A model generated the notes under the pieces. That model made no database searches. It worked only from the letters and a program-made list of their open reading frames with translations, and had not been told where the DNA came from. Positions 53,663 through 60,957 of a stretch of 64,000 nucleotides of DNA are shown in pieces (position 1 is the stretch's first letter; every line of letters starts with the position of its first letter). The DNA comes from an uncultured Christensenella sp. GTDB taxonomy: Bacteria; Bacillota; Clostridia; Christensenellales; Borkfalkiaceae. The stretch is taken from positions 57,923 through 121,922 of the forward strand of contig CAJTLF010000005.1 of the NCBI GenBank assembly GCA_910577555.1. Reading direction: 5' to 3'. The translations under genes and the position numbers were made by a program.

Positions 53663-53691
53663 TTGCAAAAATCAACTATTTCATATATAAT
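53663..53691 (+). promoter_or_regulatory. sigmaA-type promoter of the acyltransferase/radical SAM operon
   Basis: -35 TTGCAA (53663-53668), 17 bp, -10 TATAAT (53686-53691), 41 bases before the first gene. Confidence 0.75.
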
Positions 53692-53732
53692 AATTTTAAC
53701 GATAAAATACCGTAAACGAAAAAATTATTTTT

Positions 53733-54812
53733 ATGCCCGAGATTAAAATAACAGGCGGCCGCAACAAACTGCCTGATAAAGAAATACGCGCCTTCAAAAA
53801 ATTCAGAAACGCCTTTTACAGCGGAGACGCCTTATACTTTGCTACCGGTGAGTTTGTAACGGACATGCTGTTAAATAAAACAACCCGCTTTGCAAAAAGT
53901 CTTGAAACGCTGATTATCTATGCGGTTGAAAACGGCGAACGCATTGCGCAATGTCTTTTAACGGTTGCCCCGAATACAGATTTTGCCCAGCTCGTTTTTT
54001 TCGATTGCCCACGGAATAGTTACGGCGTTGCCGACGAGATGATAAAAGCCGCAATAGAAGAAATGCGTAAACGCGGTATAAAAAGGTTAGTTGCAGGTCT
54101 GAGCGGACACCTTAGCTACGGAGTAGGAATTTTAAACGAAACCACATTAAAAAACTCGTTTGATACCAACTATAACAAAACTTACACTGGTGAATTTTTT
54201 AAAAATTTCGAAACGGTAAACACGCTGAGCGCATACCGCTGTAAGTTATCCGACGCGCGCGAACGACTAAACGCCGTAAAATTCTCCACGAACGGTTTTT
54301 CTGTCCGCGAATCGGATTTTTCCAAGTTTAAAAGCGAATGTGAAATTCTTCGCACTCTCTGCGACCGGACGATAGGAACGACTTATCTCTACACCCCAAC
54401 CGCCGAAGGACATTTTTACGATTTACTTAAAGATTTGAAGCTACTGCTCACTGAAAAGAATCTCTTGTTTTTAATGCACGACGGTAAAGAAGTCGGGTTT
54501 GTACTTTGGCACCCCGACTTTAACTGCACGGTAAAATCAGGACGACCGCTTACAAAAACAGCCTTTGCCGTAAATTGCATATTTAATAAAAGAAAAATCG
54601 ACACCGTAAAGTTAAACGCCATAGGCGTTTTAAAAGACTACAAAGGACGGGGAACTATTGCGTTACTACGCGCCCTTGAAGAGCGGACAAGAAGCTACGA
54701 GTACATAGAAACGAATTTTGTTTGGGACAATAACGTTGAAAGCACGCTGATTAACAAGCGGCTTCTCGGACAATCGTGCCGCAAGTTTTCCGTTTACGAG
54801 AAAGAAATATGA
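53733..54812 (+). CDS. GNAT-fold acyltransferase-like protein
   Basis: The 359-residue protein looks like a double GNAT: an N-terminal half (SLETLIIYAVENGERIAQCLLTV; YGVADEMIKAAIEEMRKRGI) and a C-terminal half with the acyl-CoA pyrophosphate motif in KDYKGRGTIALLRAL and the ETNFVWDNNVES segment typical of motif B. Substrate unknown. It opens a four-gene unit coupled by overlaps and ends in ATGA with the next gene. Confidence 0.8.
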   Translation: MPEIKITGGRNKLPDKEIRAFKKFRNAFYSGDALYFATGEFVTDMLLNKTTRFAKSLETLIIYAVENGERIAQCLLTVAPNTDFAQLVFFDCPRNSYGVADEMIKAAIEEMRKRGIKRLVAGLSGHLSYGVGILNETTLKNSFDTNYNKTYTGEFFKNFETVNTLSAYRCKLSDARERLNAVKFSTNGFSVRESDFSKFKSECEILRTLCDRTIGTTYLYTPTAEGHFYDLLKDLKLLLTEKNLLFLMHDGKEVGFVLWHPDFNCTVKSGRPLTKTAFAVNCIFNKRKIDTVKLNAIGVLKDYKGRGTIALLRALEERTRSYEYIETNFVWDNNVESTLINKRLLGQSCRKFSVYEKEI

Positions 54813-55804
54813 TTATTAAATACGAAAGAGCCGCGGAACTGCCACCCGAGTGGGATATTGCCGCACGCGGAAATATCTATCTCACACGCGAATTTATCTC
54901 CTTTATGGAGACGGCGGACGACAATAAAAAATGCTACTATGCGGTATATTCCGACGGCAAAATAGACACTATTTTCGAGACCGTAGAACAACCCGAATTC
55001 AACCTTGGTATGTTCACAGGCAAACAACGCAAAATCAAGGTAACTTTGATATACGTACCCCTTTCGGTAACGAGAGCGGGCATTTCTTACGGAAATTGCT
55101 TAGCCGAAGCAACGGAATATATACGCAAAATCCGTGGATATAAAATATTTCTGAACCTGCCCGACCTGAATGTCAAAGGCTTTGCAAAGGGGCATACTTG
55201 TCCGAAATGTATACTTGAAATCAAGTGGAAAACGTTTGACGAGTATCTTGCTGCACTACGCAGCAATTACCGTTACCGCTATAAAAAAGCGCTTGCAAAA
55301 TCCGCGCCGCTGAAACTTCGTTATTTAAAGAGCGGCGAAGAATTTACGGCGGAAGCGTACGCGCTTTACGAGCAGGTATACAACAAGTCGCACGTAAAAA
55401 TTGAAAAACTCACCGACAGGTTTTTCCGCGGTAAGTTCTTTAAAATTTTTGTTTTGGAAGAAAATAACGCGCCGCGGGGCTTCGTCCAGCTCATTGCAAT
55501 CGGCGACGAATTAGTATTTGAATTTGTCGGAGTGGATTATTCAGTCAACAATAAGTACGACATTTATATTTCAATGCTCCTTGAAATAGTGCGTTACGGT
55601 ATAGAAAACGGTTTTAAGACAATCGACTTCGGTCAGACGGCAGACGAAGCCAAGCTTAAGCTAGGCTGTCGTCACGTTCCGCTCTACGCCCTGCTCGGAC
55701 ACAGTAACCCCGTCATTAATTTTGTCTGCAAGCTGCTTGCACCCAAACTGCAATGCAAGCCTTTTCCGTATAAATTTGATGTATTCAAGGAGAATGATTT
55801 ATGA
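54809..55804 (+). CDS. FemAB/Acetyltransf_6-like acyltransferase
   Basis: About 331 residues. The C-terminal half matches the FemAB/BioF2-like GNAT pattern: YRYRYKKALAKSAPLKLRYL, then ARGFVQLIAIGDELVFEFVG-type (here APRGFVQLIAIGDEL), YISMLLEIVRYGIENGFKTID and FGQTADEAKLKLGCRHVPLY. Relatives add amino acids or acyl groups to peptidoglycan precursors or other amines. I preferred the ATG at 54809, which overlaps the previous stop (ATGA), to the upstream in-frame ATG at 54776. It also ends in ATGA with the radical SAM gene. Confidence 0.82.
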   Translation: MIIKYERAAELPPEWDIAARGNIYLTREFISFMETADDNKKCYYAVYSDGKIDTIFETVEQPEFNLGMFTGKQRKIKVTLIYVPLSVTRAGISYGNCLAEATEYIRKIRGYKIFLNLPDLNVKGFAKGHTCPKCILEIKWKTFDEYLAALRSNYRYRYKKALAKSAPLKLRYLKSGEEFTAEAYALYEQVYNKSHVKIEKLTDRFFRGKFFKIFVLEENNAPRGFVQLIAIGDELVFEFVGVDYSVNNKYDIYISMLLEIVRYGIENGFKTIDFGQTADEAKLKLGCRHVPLYALLGHSNPVINFVCKLLAPKLQCKPFPYKFDVFKENDL

Positions 55805-57147
55805 AAATTCTGCTCGTGCGCGTAAAACCGCACCGCACTACCGTCAATTTGCAAAGCTTTATGATTTGCGAACCGCTTGAACTCGAATACGCATACTCTG
55901 CCTTGACCGCACGCGGACACGAAACTGAAATTCTCGACCTGATTATAGACAAACGCAGTTTTACTTCGATTCTTAAATCCAAGCACTATGATTTAGTGTG
56001 TTTTACGGGATATATCGTTCACGTGGGCGTAATAAAAGAACACGCCGCAAAAGTTAAAAAATTACTTCCCGACGCAAAGACGATAGTCGGCGGAGTACAC
56101 GCGGAAGTCGTACCGACCGATTTCGTCTGTCCTGCAATTGACTATATACTATGGGCGAACGGACTGCACACTCTCTGCCGAATTGTCGACGGGTTCAACC
56201 CCGAGCAAGAATATGGAGTTTACGCCGAAGGCAAGACAAAACCCGAAGTTATCCGACTTGAAGACGAAATATTCCCCGACAGAAAATGTACCGCACGCTA
56301 CCGTAATTCTTACAATTACATATTTCATAACCGTTGCGCCACGATTAAAACTTCGTTCGGGTGTCCGTTTAAATGCAGTTTTTGTTTTTGCACCCGAGTT
56401 TGCGACTATGCCGTGCGAAAGCTTAACAGGGTTATGGACGAACTCGAAACAATCGAAGAAGAAAACGTATTTATCGTTGACGACGACTTTACTGCAAGCG
56501 ATGCCCGCGTTCGCGCGTTTTTATCGGCGTTGGACGAGCGGGGAATAAAAAAGCATTTTATTGCATTTTCACGCGCAGACTTTATCACCGCACACCCCGA
56601 AACCGTCAAACTCTTATCCGAACACGGCTTTGACGCATTCTTTATAGGTATAGAATCCTTCCGCGCAGGAGAGCTGAATCGCTTTGACAAACGCACCACT
56701 GTAGAGCAAAACAGCGCGGCGGTAAAAATACTCGAAGACAACGGGTTACAGTGTTACAGCGGACTTATAGTCGGCGAAGACTGGGATAAACGGGACTTTA
56801 ACACTCTTATAGACTATCTCAACAGCTTTGAACACCCGCTTGTAAACGTTCAACCTATTACCCCTATGCCCGGCACTCCGCTTTACGACGAGTATCCCCG
56901 TAAAATAGTCGTACCGCGTGAAAGATATGAACTGTGGGATATGGCGCACGTCGTTTTTATGCCCGAAAAAATGTCAAGGCGAAAATACTATTATCATATA
57001 GTTCGCACCTATATAAAAACGAGCGCGAACAAAAAACAGCGAAAATTTATTAAACAAAGATACGGAAAGAGCGTTTACCGCAGAGTTTGGTGGGGTGCCG
57101 CGCATATATTCTTCCAATACATTAAAAAAATGATAAAACCGCAGTAA
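55801..57147 (+). CDS. B12-binding-domain radical SAM enzyme
   Basis: The 448-residue enzyme has an N-terminal Rossmann-like cobalamin domain (about 1-130, DLVCFTGYIVHVGVIKEHAAKVKKLL and TIVGGVHAEVVP) without the DxHxxG motif, then the SAM barrel with Cys188, Cys192 and Cys195 (GCPFKCSFC), ENVFIVDDDFTA, FFIGIESF, CYSGLIVGEDWD and QPITPMPGTPLYDEY. The C-terminus is basic with aromatics (KQRYGKSVYRRVWWGAAHIF), suggesting membrane contact. Related BchE/HpnJ/Tes-type enzymes act on cyclic or lipid substrates. Its reaction is unknown. Confidence 0.88.
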   Translation: MKILLVRVKPHRTTVNLQSFMICEPLELEYAYSALTARGHETEILDLIIDKRSFTSILKSKHYDLVCFTGYIVHVGVIKEHAAKVKKLLPDAKTIVGGVHAEVVPTDFVCPAIDYILWANGLHTLCRIVDGFNPEQEYGVYAEGKTKPEVIRLEDEIFPDRKCTARYRNSYNYIFHNRCATIKTSFGCPFKCSFCFCTRVCDYAVRKLNRVMDELETIEEENVFIVDDDFTASDARVRAFLSALDERGIKKHFIAFSRADFITAHPETVKLLSEHGFDAFFIGIESFRAGELNRFDKRTTVEQNSAAVKILEDNGLQCYSGLIVGEDWDKRDFNTLIDYLNSFEHPLVNVQPITPMPGTPLYDEYPRKIVVPRERYELWDMAHVVFMPEKMSRRKYYYHIVRTYIKTSANKKQRKFIKQRYGKSVYRRVWWGAAHIFFQYIKKMIKPQ

Positions 57148-57163
57148 TGCGTAAAGGAAATTT

Positions 57164-58483
57164 ATGAATAAAAAGATACTGTTTATTCAACCGACTATAT
57201 ACGACGACAAAAACAAGCTCGTAAAAAAGCATAAGCAATATTTCGTCGGTCTTGCGCACCCGCTTCTTGCCGCGCTACTTCCCGAAGGCTGGTCGGCTGA
57301 GCTCTGTATGGAAATAACTGAAAAAATTCCTTACGACACCGATGCCGACGTAATAGGAATAGGCGGCGTCGGGCACGCCGCAAGGAGAGCAAAGGACATC
57401 GCAACAGAGTTTAAAAAGCGCGGAAAAATAGTTTTTATGGGCGGTCCTATGGTCTCGCTCGTACCTGAGCTTGCCAAAAAATACTGCGACGCCGTAATGA
57501 TAGGCGACAGCGAAGAAACCATAAAAGAGCTTTGCCACGATATCGAACTCGGTGAATTAAAACCGTTTTACGAAAAACCGATTACGAGCCTTTCCACTCC
57601 GCTCCCCCGCTACGACCTTGTAATAAACAAGAGAATAGGCGACTTCCTTCCCGTTCAGGCAGGGCGCGGATGCCCGAACACCTGTAGCTTCTGCACTATA
57701 TCCTGCCTTTTTAAAGGTCGGTATATAAGGAGAGATATTGAAGAAGTCGTCCGCGATATAAAATACGTTAAATCGCTAGGTTTTAAAAAATTTCTGCTCG
57801 TAGACGACAATATCATTGCCGACCCCGACTATATGCTTGAACTCTGCCGCAGAATTAAACCTTTGAAAATGAAATGGATGAGCCAGTGCGCCATTCAGAT
57901 TGCAGATAATCCCGAGCTTTTAAAAGCAGTCGCCGAAAGCGGTTGCTACGTTTTGAGCTTCGGTTTGGAAAGCATAAACCCCGAAGCTTTAAAGAGCGTC
58001 AATAAAACGTGGTGCAATCCCAACGATTATCTCAGAATTTTAAAGACGATGAACGATGCGGGAATTGAAATTGCGAGCGAAATGATTGTCGGTCTTGACA
58101 CCGACACCCCCGAATCCATCAGAGCAACCGCCGAATTCGTGGAAAAAAGCTCGATAATAGCTCCAAAATTCTATTGCCTGACGCCTATACCTGGAACGCC
58201 GTTAAACAAACAGATGAACGAAGCGGGGCGTATAACCGACGACAACGTTTTGGAATACAAGCCGTCTAAATCCGTTCTCAATACTCCAAACATGACTGCC
58301 GAACAGGTTACCGAAGAATATTGGAAGCTTTACGAGCGGCTGTATTCTATGCGCAATATTTTAAAACGCACTATATTCCATAAACGCATGCTTAAACGCC
58401 CCGGACAAACCCTGTTTTTCTTCGGCGTAAATATGATTTACCGTTCCCATATTAAACGCCGCGTCGCGCCCAATATTTTATAA
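57164..58483 (+). CDS. Second B12-binding-domain radical SAM enzyme
   Basis: The 439-residue paralogue has the cobalamin-like domain (about 1-150, GIGGVGHAARRAKDIATEFK; VFMGGPMVSLVPELA), then Cys170, Cys174 and Cys177 (GCPNTCSFC), KKFLLVDDNIIADPDYMLEL, VLSFGLESINPEALKSV and PIPGTPLN. Its C-terminus is likewise basic and aromatic (KRTIFHKRMLKRPGQTLFFF). It follows the first enzyme by 16 bases and ends at a strong terminator. The two radical SAM proteins are only distantly alike, so they probably do successive steps. Confidence 0.88.
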   Translation: MNKKILFIQPTIYDDKNKLVKKHKQYFVGLAHPLLAALLPEGWSAELCMEITEKIPYDTDADVIGIGGVGHAARRAKDIATEFKKRGKIVFMGGPMVSLVPELAKKYCDAVMIGDSEETIKELCHDIELGELKPFYEKPITSLSTPLPRYDLVINKRIGDFLPVQAGRGCPNTCSFCTISCLFKGRYIRRDIEEVVRDIKYVKSLGFKKFLLVDDNIIADPDYMLELCRRIKPLKMKWMSQCAIQIADNPELLKAVAESGCYVLSFGLESINPEALKSVNKTWCNPNDYLRILKTMNDAGIEIASEMIVGLDTDTPESIRATAEFVEKSSIIAPKFYCLTPIPGTPLNKQMNEAGRITDDNVLEYKPSKSVLNTPNMTAEQVTEEYWKLYERLYSMRNILKRTIFHKRMLKRPGQTLFFFGVNMIYRSHIKRRVAPNIL

Positions 58484-58499
58484 TAAGTTTATTTGTTTT

Positions 58500-58539
58500 C
58501 GGGGCGAAGCCTTTTCACTTTGGAAAAGGCTTCGCCCCG
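58500..58539. terminator. Strong bidirectional terminator
   Basis: CGGGGCGAAGCCTTTT pairs with its complement over 16 bp around CACTTTGG. It separates the acyltransferase/radical SAM operon from the convergent B12-uptake cassette. Confidence 0.92.
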
Positions 58540-58547
58540 ATATTTCT

Positions 58548-59063
58548 TTATTTAATTCTATCAAAAATCCGATAAAGAATTGGCAACAACAAGCTTACAG
58601 TCACAATCGTACATATTAATTGCGGTAAAACTGCCGTCAACGACGCAAGAGCGTAAGCCTTCATTGCGTCTATCGAAAACCCGTAATAAAGCGGCGTTAT
58701 CAAATCATCTAAGCCCGTAAAGATTACCGTCATCACGCACGCCACAATAACAAGCTTTATATGAATTGCTATATCCAGTTCTCTTTTAAATCTTATACCC
58801 AATAACCCAAACGAAAGTACGAAAAGATTGTAATAAACCAAGTAAAGAATTATAACGTTAGGGAAAAAGCCGAATATTAAACATCTTAATATTGAGAAAG
58901 TGTTGGCAACGAAAAGCCCCATTCTTATACCGAAGCAGTACGAAAAACTTAACAGCAATACCGTAACCATTTCAACGCCGGATATTCCGCTTAAAACGAA
59001 TTGTCCGCCTATCAACAGGGCAGTAAATACGCCGACAAGCGCGATTTCTTTGGCGGCTTTCAT
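58548..59063 (-). CDS. ECF transporter S component, probably cobalamin-related
   Basis: The 171-residue protein has about six membrane segments and the S-component pattern (EIALVGVFTALLIGGQFVLSGISGVE; AYALASLTAVLPQLICTIVTV). S components bind one vitamin and use a shared energising module. The cassette is controlled by a cobalamin riboswitch and paired with a DUF4430 lipoprotein, so B12 or a precursor is the likely ligand. Two bases separate it from the lipoprotein gene. The EcfAA'T module is not in the window. Confidence 0.85.
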   Translation of the reverse strand: MKAAKEIALVGVFTALLIGGQFVLSGISGVEMVTVLLLSFSYCFGIRMGLFVANTFSILRCLIFGFFPNVIILYLVYYNLFVLSFGLLGIRFKRELDIAIHIKLVIVACVMTVIFTGLDDLITPLYYGFSIDAMKAYALASLTAVLPQLICTIVTVSLLLPILYRIFDRIK

Positions 59064-59064
59064 A

Positions 59065-59478
59065 TTAAAAGGTCTGATAAGCCCAGATATATATACAGTT
59101 TTCTTTTACAATCAATGCGTCTGCTCCCAGAGTTGCCGAACCAAATATATTATCTTCGTACTCAAAAGTACCCCACGCCTGATTGGCGTTTTCCGAATCG
59201 CTCGTGTATAGCATCCAGTAGCTATTCATAGTGTTCGATTTTCCATTAATAGTCGTTACCATTCCGTTACTTATGGAATAAGTAAGCTTTTGATTTTCCT
59301 GTAAATAGTCCATATATTCCTTCAGTGTTTTTCCGTCAAAATCGAATGAAGAATCAGACGCCGTAATAATTACGGTATTTTCATCTGCCTTAATCGGCGT
59401 TCTGTCTCCGCAAGCGGCAATAAAGCAACATACAAGCACGGCTAAAACAGCCATTAAAACAGTTACAAATTTTTTCAT
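59065..59478 (-). CDS. DUF4430 domain lipoprotein
   Basis: About 137 residues: a lipoprotein signal (VLMAVLAVLVCCFIAACGD with the lipobox ending IAAC), then a DUF4430 domain (TLKEYMDYLQENQKLTYSISNGM; NSYWMLYTSDSENANQAWGTFEYED). DUF4430 resembles the C-terminal cobalamin-binding part of transcobalamin and intrinsic factor (family knowledge). The ATG at 59478 has GGAG six bases upstream and is preferred to a TTG at 59490. It follows the riboswitch terminator. Confidence 0.88.
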   Translation of the reverse strand: MKKFVTVLMAVLAVLVCCFIAACGDRTPIKADENTVIITASDSSFDFDGKTLKEYMDYLQENQKLTYSISNGMVTTINGKSNTMNSYWMLYTSDSENANQAWGTFEYEDNIFGSATLGADALIVKENCIYIWAYQTF

Positions 59479-59491
59479 AAGCGTCTCCAAA

Positions 59492-59711
59492 AATAAAAAT
59501 TCGCACCCTGAATTTCGGGCGCGAAAACAATAAGTTACCTAACTTCTCCACTGCCCGAGAAAAAGTAACGGAGATTTCAACGGGTAGGCAATCGGACTTT
59601 CACCGTAATGACTGTTGCGACGGATTCCCACCGTACTTCCCCTACTTTCAGCAAGAAACTCCTGCTACTCGCATTGAATATCTATTTTGTATACAAATAT
59701 AGCGTATTACT
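59492..59711 (-). ncRNA. Cobalamin riboswitch with intrinsic-terminator platform
   Basis: Transcribed on the minus strand from about 59711. The core has GGGGAAGTACGGTGGGAATCC (trimmed motif GGTGGGAATCC), then CGCAACAGTC, GGTGAAAGTCCG and TTGCCTACCC, which follow the GGTGnAAnTCC, CnACTGT and B12-box order of cobalamin riboswitches, though the B12 box is divergent. It is followed by a terminator with arms TTCGCGCCC and GGGTGCGAA (59500-59525) and TTTTTATTTTT. It should shut off the uptake cassette when B12 is plentiful. Confidence 0.83.
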
Positions 59712-59717
59712 ATATTT

Positions 59718-59746
59718 ATTATAGCACGGGAATTAAGCAATATCAA
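59718..59746 (-). promoter_or_regulatory. sigmaA-type promoter of the riboswitch-controlled cassette
   Basis: Minus strand: -35 TTGATA (59741-59746), 17 bp, -10 TATAAT (59718-59723). Confidence 0.75.
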
Positions 59747-59785
59747 GCATAAACTTAAATTTACAAAAACTAAAGGTACTAAATT

Positions 59786-60235
59786 ATGATTATACGAAAA
59801 TATAAAAATGAAGACTGCGATTCAGTTGCAAATTTATTTTACGAAACTGTGCATTCCGTCAACGCAAAAGATTACAGCGCAGAACAGTTATCTGCCTGGG
59901 CGAACAGTGCAGACAGCTTAAAATCGCGGTGTAACGATTTATTAAATCAAAACACTTTAGTCGCGGAAATTAACGGCGTTATCGCAGGTTTTGGCAGTAT
60001 CGATAAATCAGGTTATTTAGATTTACTTTTCGTGAGTAAAGATTACCAAAATCAAGGCGTTGCCACTGCGCTGTGCGACGAGTTGGAAAAAGACTTTTCA
60101 ATTATAAAAACGTTCTCATCAATTACGGCAAAATCATTTTTTGAAAACCGCGGTTATTTGGTAGTTAAATCACAGGAAGTCAAAAGGTTTGAAGTTGCGT
60201 TGATTAATTACGAAATAAAAAAAACAAAATTTTAA
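59786..60235 (+). CDS. GNAT family N-acetyltransferase
   Basis: The 149-residue protein shows the GNAT order: MIIRKYKNEDCDSVANLFYE, VAEINGVIAGFGSID, the acetyl-CoA motif DYQNQGVATALCDELEK, and SFFENRGYLVV. It is a single-domain enzyme of the small-molecule or protein N-acetyltransferase kind; substrate unknown. It has AT-rich DNA and no linked partner. The gene stands alone, with no clear terminator. Confidence 0.9.
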   Translation: MIIRKYKNEDCDSVANLFYETVHSVNAKDYSAEQLSAWANSADSLKSRCNDLLNQNTLVAEINGVIAGFGSIDKSGYLDLLFVSKDYQNQGVATALCDELEKDFSIIKTFSSITAKSFFENRGYLVVKSQEVKRFEVALINYEIKKTKF

Positions 60236-60277
60236 ACAACTTATAAAAACTGACAATATTAAAATAATACCCGTTCA

Positions 60278-60511
60278 TCAGTCGGTGACTTCGTCGAATA
60301 GTGGGTCGTTAAAAAACTCCTTCAACGAAACGCCCATCGTATTTATCATTTCGTACACCGTTTTAACCGCTATACGCTCTCTCGTACAATTCAATACCTG
60401 AGAAACGGTAGACTTTGCAATTCCACCCTTCACGTAAAAATCATATTGCGAAAATCCTTTAAGTTTCATTAAAGCTATCATTCGCAATCTTATAGCTTCA
60501 GATAATTTCAT
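60278..60511 (-). CDS. XRE-family helix-turn-helix regulator
   Basis: About 77 residues: LSEAIRLRMIALMKLKGFSQYDFYVKGGIAKSTVSQVLNC (motif parts LKGFSQYDF, GIAKSTVSQVL) then VKTVYEMINTMGVSLKEFFNDP. It is a minimal one-domain Cro/CI-like DNA-binding protein. The ATG at 60511 has GGGAG eight bases upstream and is preferred to a TTG at 60532. Two similar palindromes in its leader and promoter suggest autoregulation. Confidence 0.9.
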   Translation of the reverse strand: MKLSEAIRLRMIALMKLKGFSQYDFYVKGGIAKSTVSQVLNCTRERIAVKTVYEMINTMGVSLKEFFNDPLFDEVTD

Positions 60512-60524
60512 ATAACAATCTCCC

Positions 60525-60540
60525 GTTCTCAATTAAGAAC
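60525..60540. promoter_or_regulatory. Putative XRE operator 1
   Basis: GTTCTCAATTAAGAAC, with arms GTTCT and AGAAC, between the -10 and the ribosome binding site of the XRE gene. It matches operator 2 at its outer bases. Confidence 0.6.
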
Positions 60541-60578
60541 TACACGATTAAATTATACGAATTTGTAAATTTTATTCG

Positions 60579-60594
60579 GTTCTCTATTGAGAAC
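60579..60594. promoter_or_regulatory. Putative XRE operator 2
   Basis: GTTCTC-TATT-GAGAAC, perfect 6-bp arms. It covers the expected -35 of the XRE gene (-10 TATAAT at 60552-60557, minus strand) and touches the -35 of the divergent RNA promoter (60597-60602), so it may control both. Confidence 0.62.
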
Positions 60595-60596
60595 GC

Positions 60597-60626
60597 TTGA
60601 CTTTTAATATTTACCCGTCGTAAAAT
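60597..60626 (+). promoter_or_regulatory. sigmaA-type promoter of the structured RNA
   Basis: -35 TTGACT (60597-60602), 18 bp, -10 TAAAAT (60621-60626). It is divergent from the XRE promoter. Confidence 0.65.
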
Positions 60627-60632
60627 AAATCT

Positions 60633-60817
60633 ATCAGATTGATTATTTCGCAGGCGGAACGAACGCGTTTTCTCTGAAGTCACGGCTTGCTTGAGGTGGG
60701 TAAATACGCAAGGGATTTACATTATGACCGACTTGCCGCGTTAGTTCAGTACTAGTTATTTTTGACGCTGTAGCGAAATAATACGGGTGCGGATTTAAAA
60801 TCCGCACCCGTTATCTT
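60633..60817 (+). ncRNA. Candidate free-standing structured non-coding RNA (6S-like shape, identity unknown)
   Basis: About 185 bases with promoter and terminator but no credible reading frame. Pairings: P1 ATTATTTCGC (60642-60651) with GCGAAATAAT (60773-60782), 10 bp perfect; P2 GAACGAACGCG (60657-60667) with CGCGTTAGTTC (60737-60747), 10 of 11; P3 GTAAAT (60700-60705) with ATTTAC (60715-60720). P1 is next to the terminator hairpin. The closing stem, asymmetric bulge and distal stem recall 6S RNA. I do not see diagnostic elements of SRP RNA, RNase P or tmRNA. Confidence 0.55.
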
Positions 60818-60820
60818 TTA
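60783..60820 (+). terminator. Intrinsic terminator of the structured RNA
   Basis: Arms ACGGGTGCGGATT and AATCCGCACCCGT (13 bp) with a TAA-type loop, followed by TATCTTTT. The next 75 bases to the DUF1538 promoter hold nothing else that I can see. Confidence 0.88.
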
Positions 60821-60895
60821 AAAAAATCGTTGTATTAATTACGGTTTAATTAAAAAATTCCGCAACTATTTCATAATATTTATAATTCCGCGTGA

Positions 60896-60924
60896 TTGCC
60901 GAAAACGATTTATTATGGTATAAT
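60896..60924 (+). promoter_or_regulatory. sigmaA-type promoter of the DUF1538/PII-like operon
   Basis: -35 TTGCCG (60896-60901), 17 bp, -10 TATAAT (60919-60924). Confidence 0.7.
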
Positions 60925-60957
60925 GAATATATATGCATTAAAAATTCAAGGAACAGT

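Noticed and set aside
53733..58483. A RiPP or nonribosomal peptide cluster
   Set aside because: No short precursor peptide frame, leader-binding domain, carrier protein or exporter lies in or next to the operon; a RiPP reading is not supported.
59786..60235. GNAT and XRE as a toxin-antitoxin pair
   Set aside because: They are convergent with separate promoters; type II GNAT toxins are normally co-directional and overlapping with an RHH or XRE partner.
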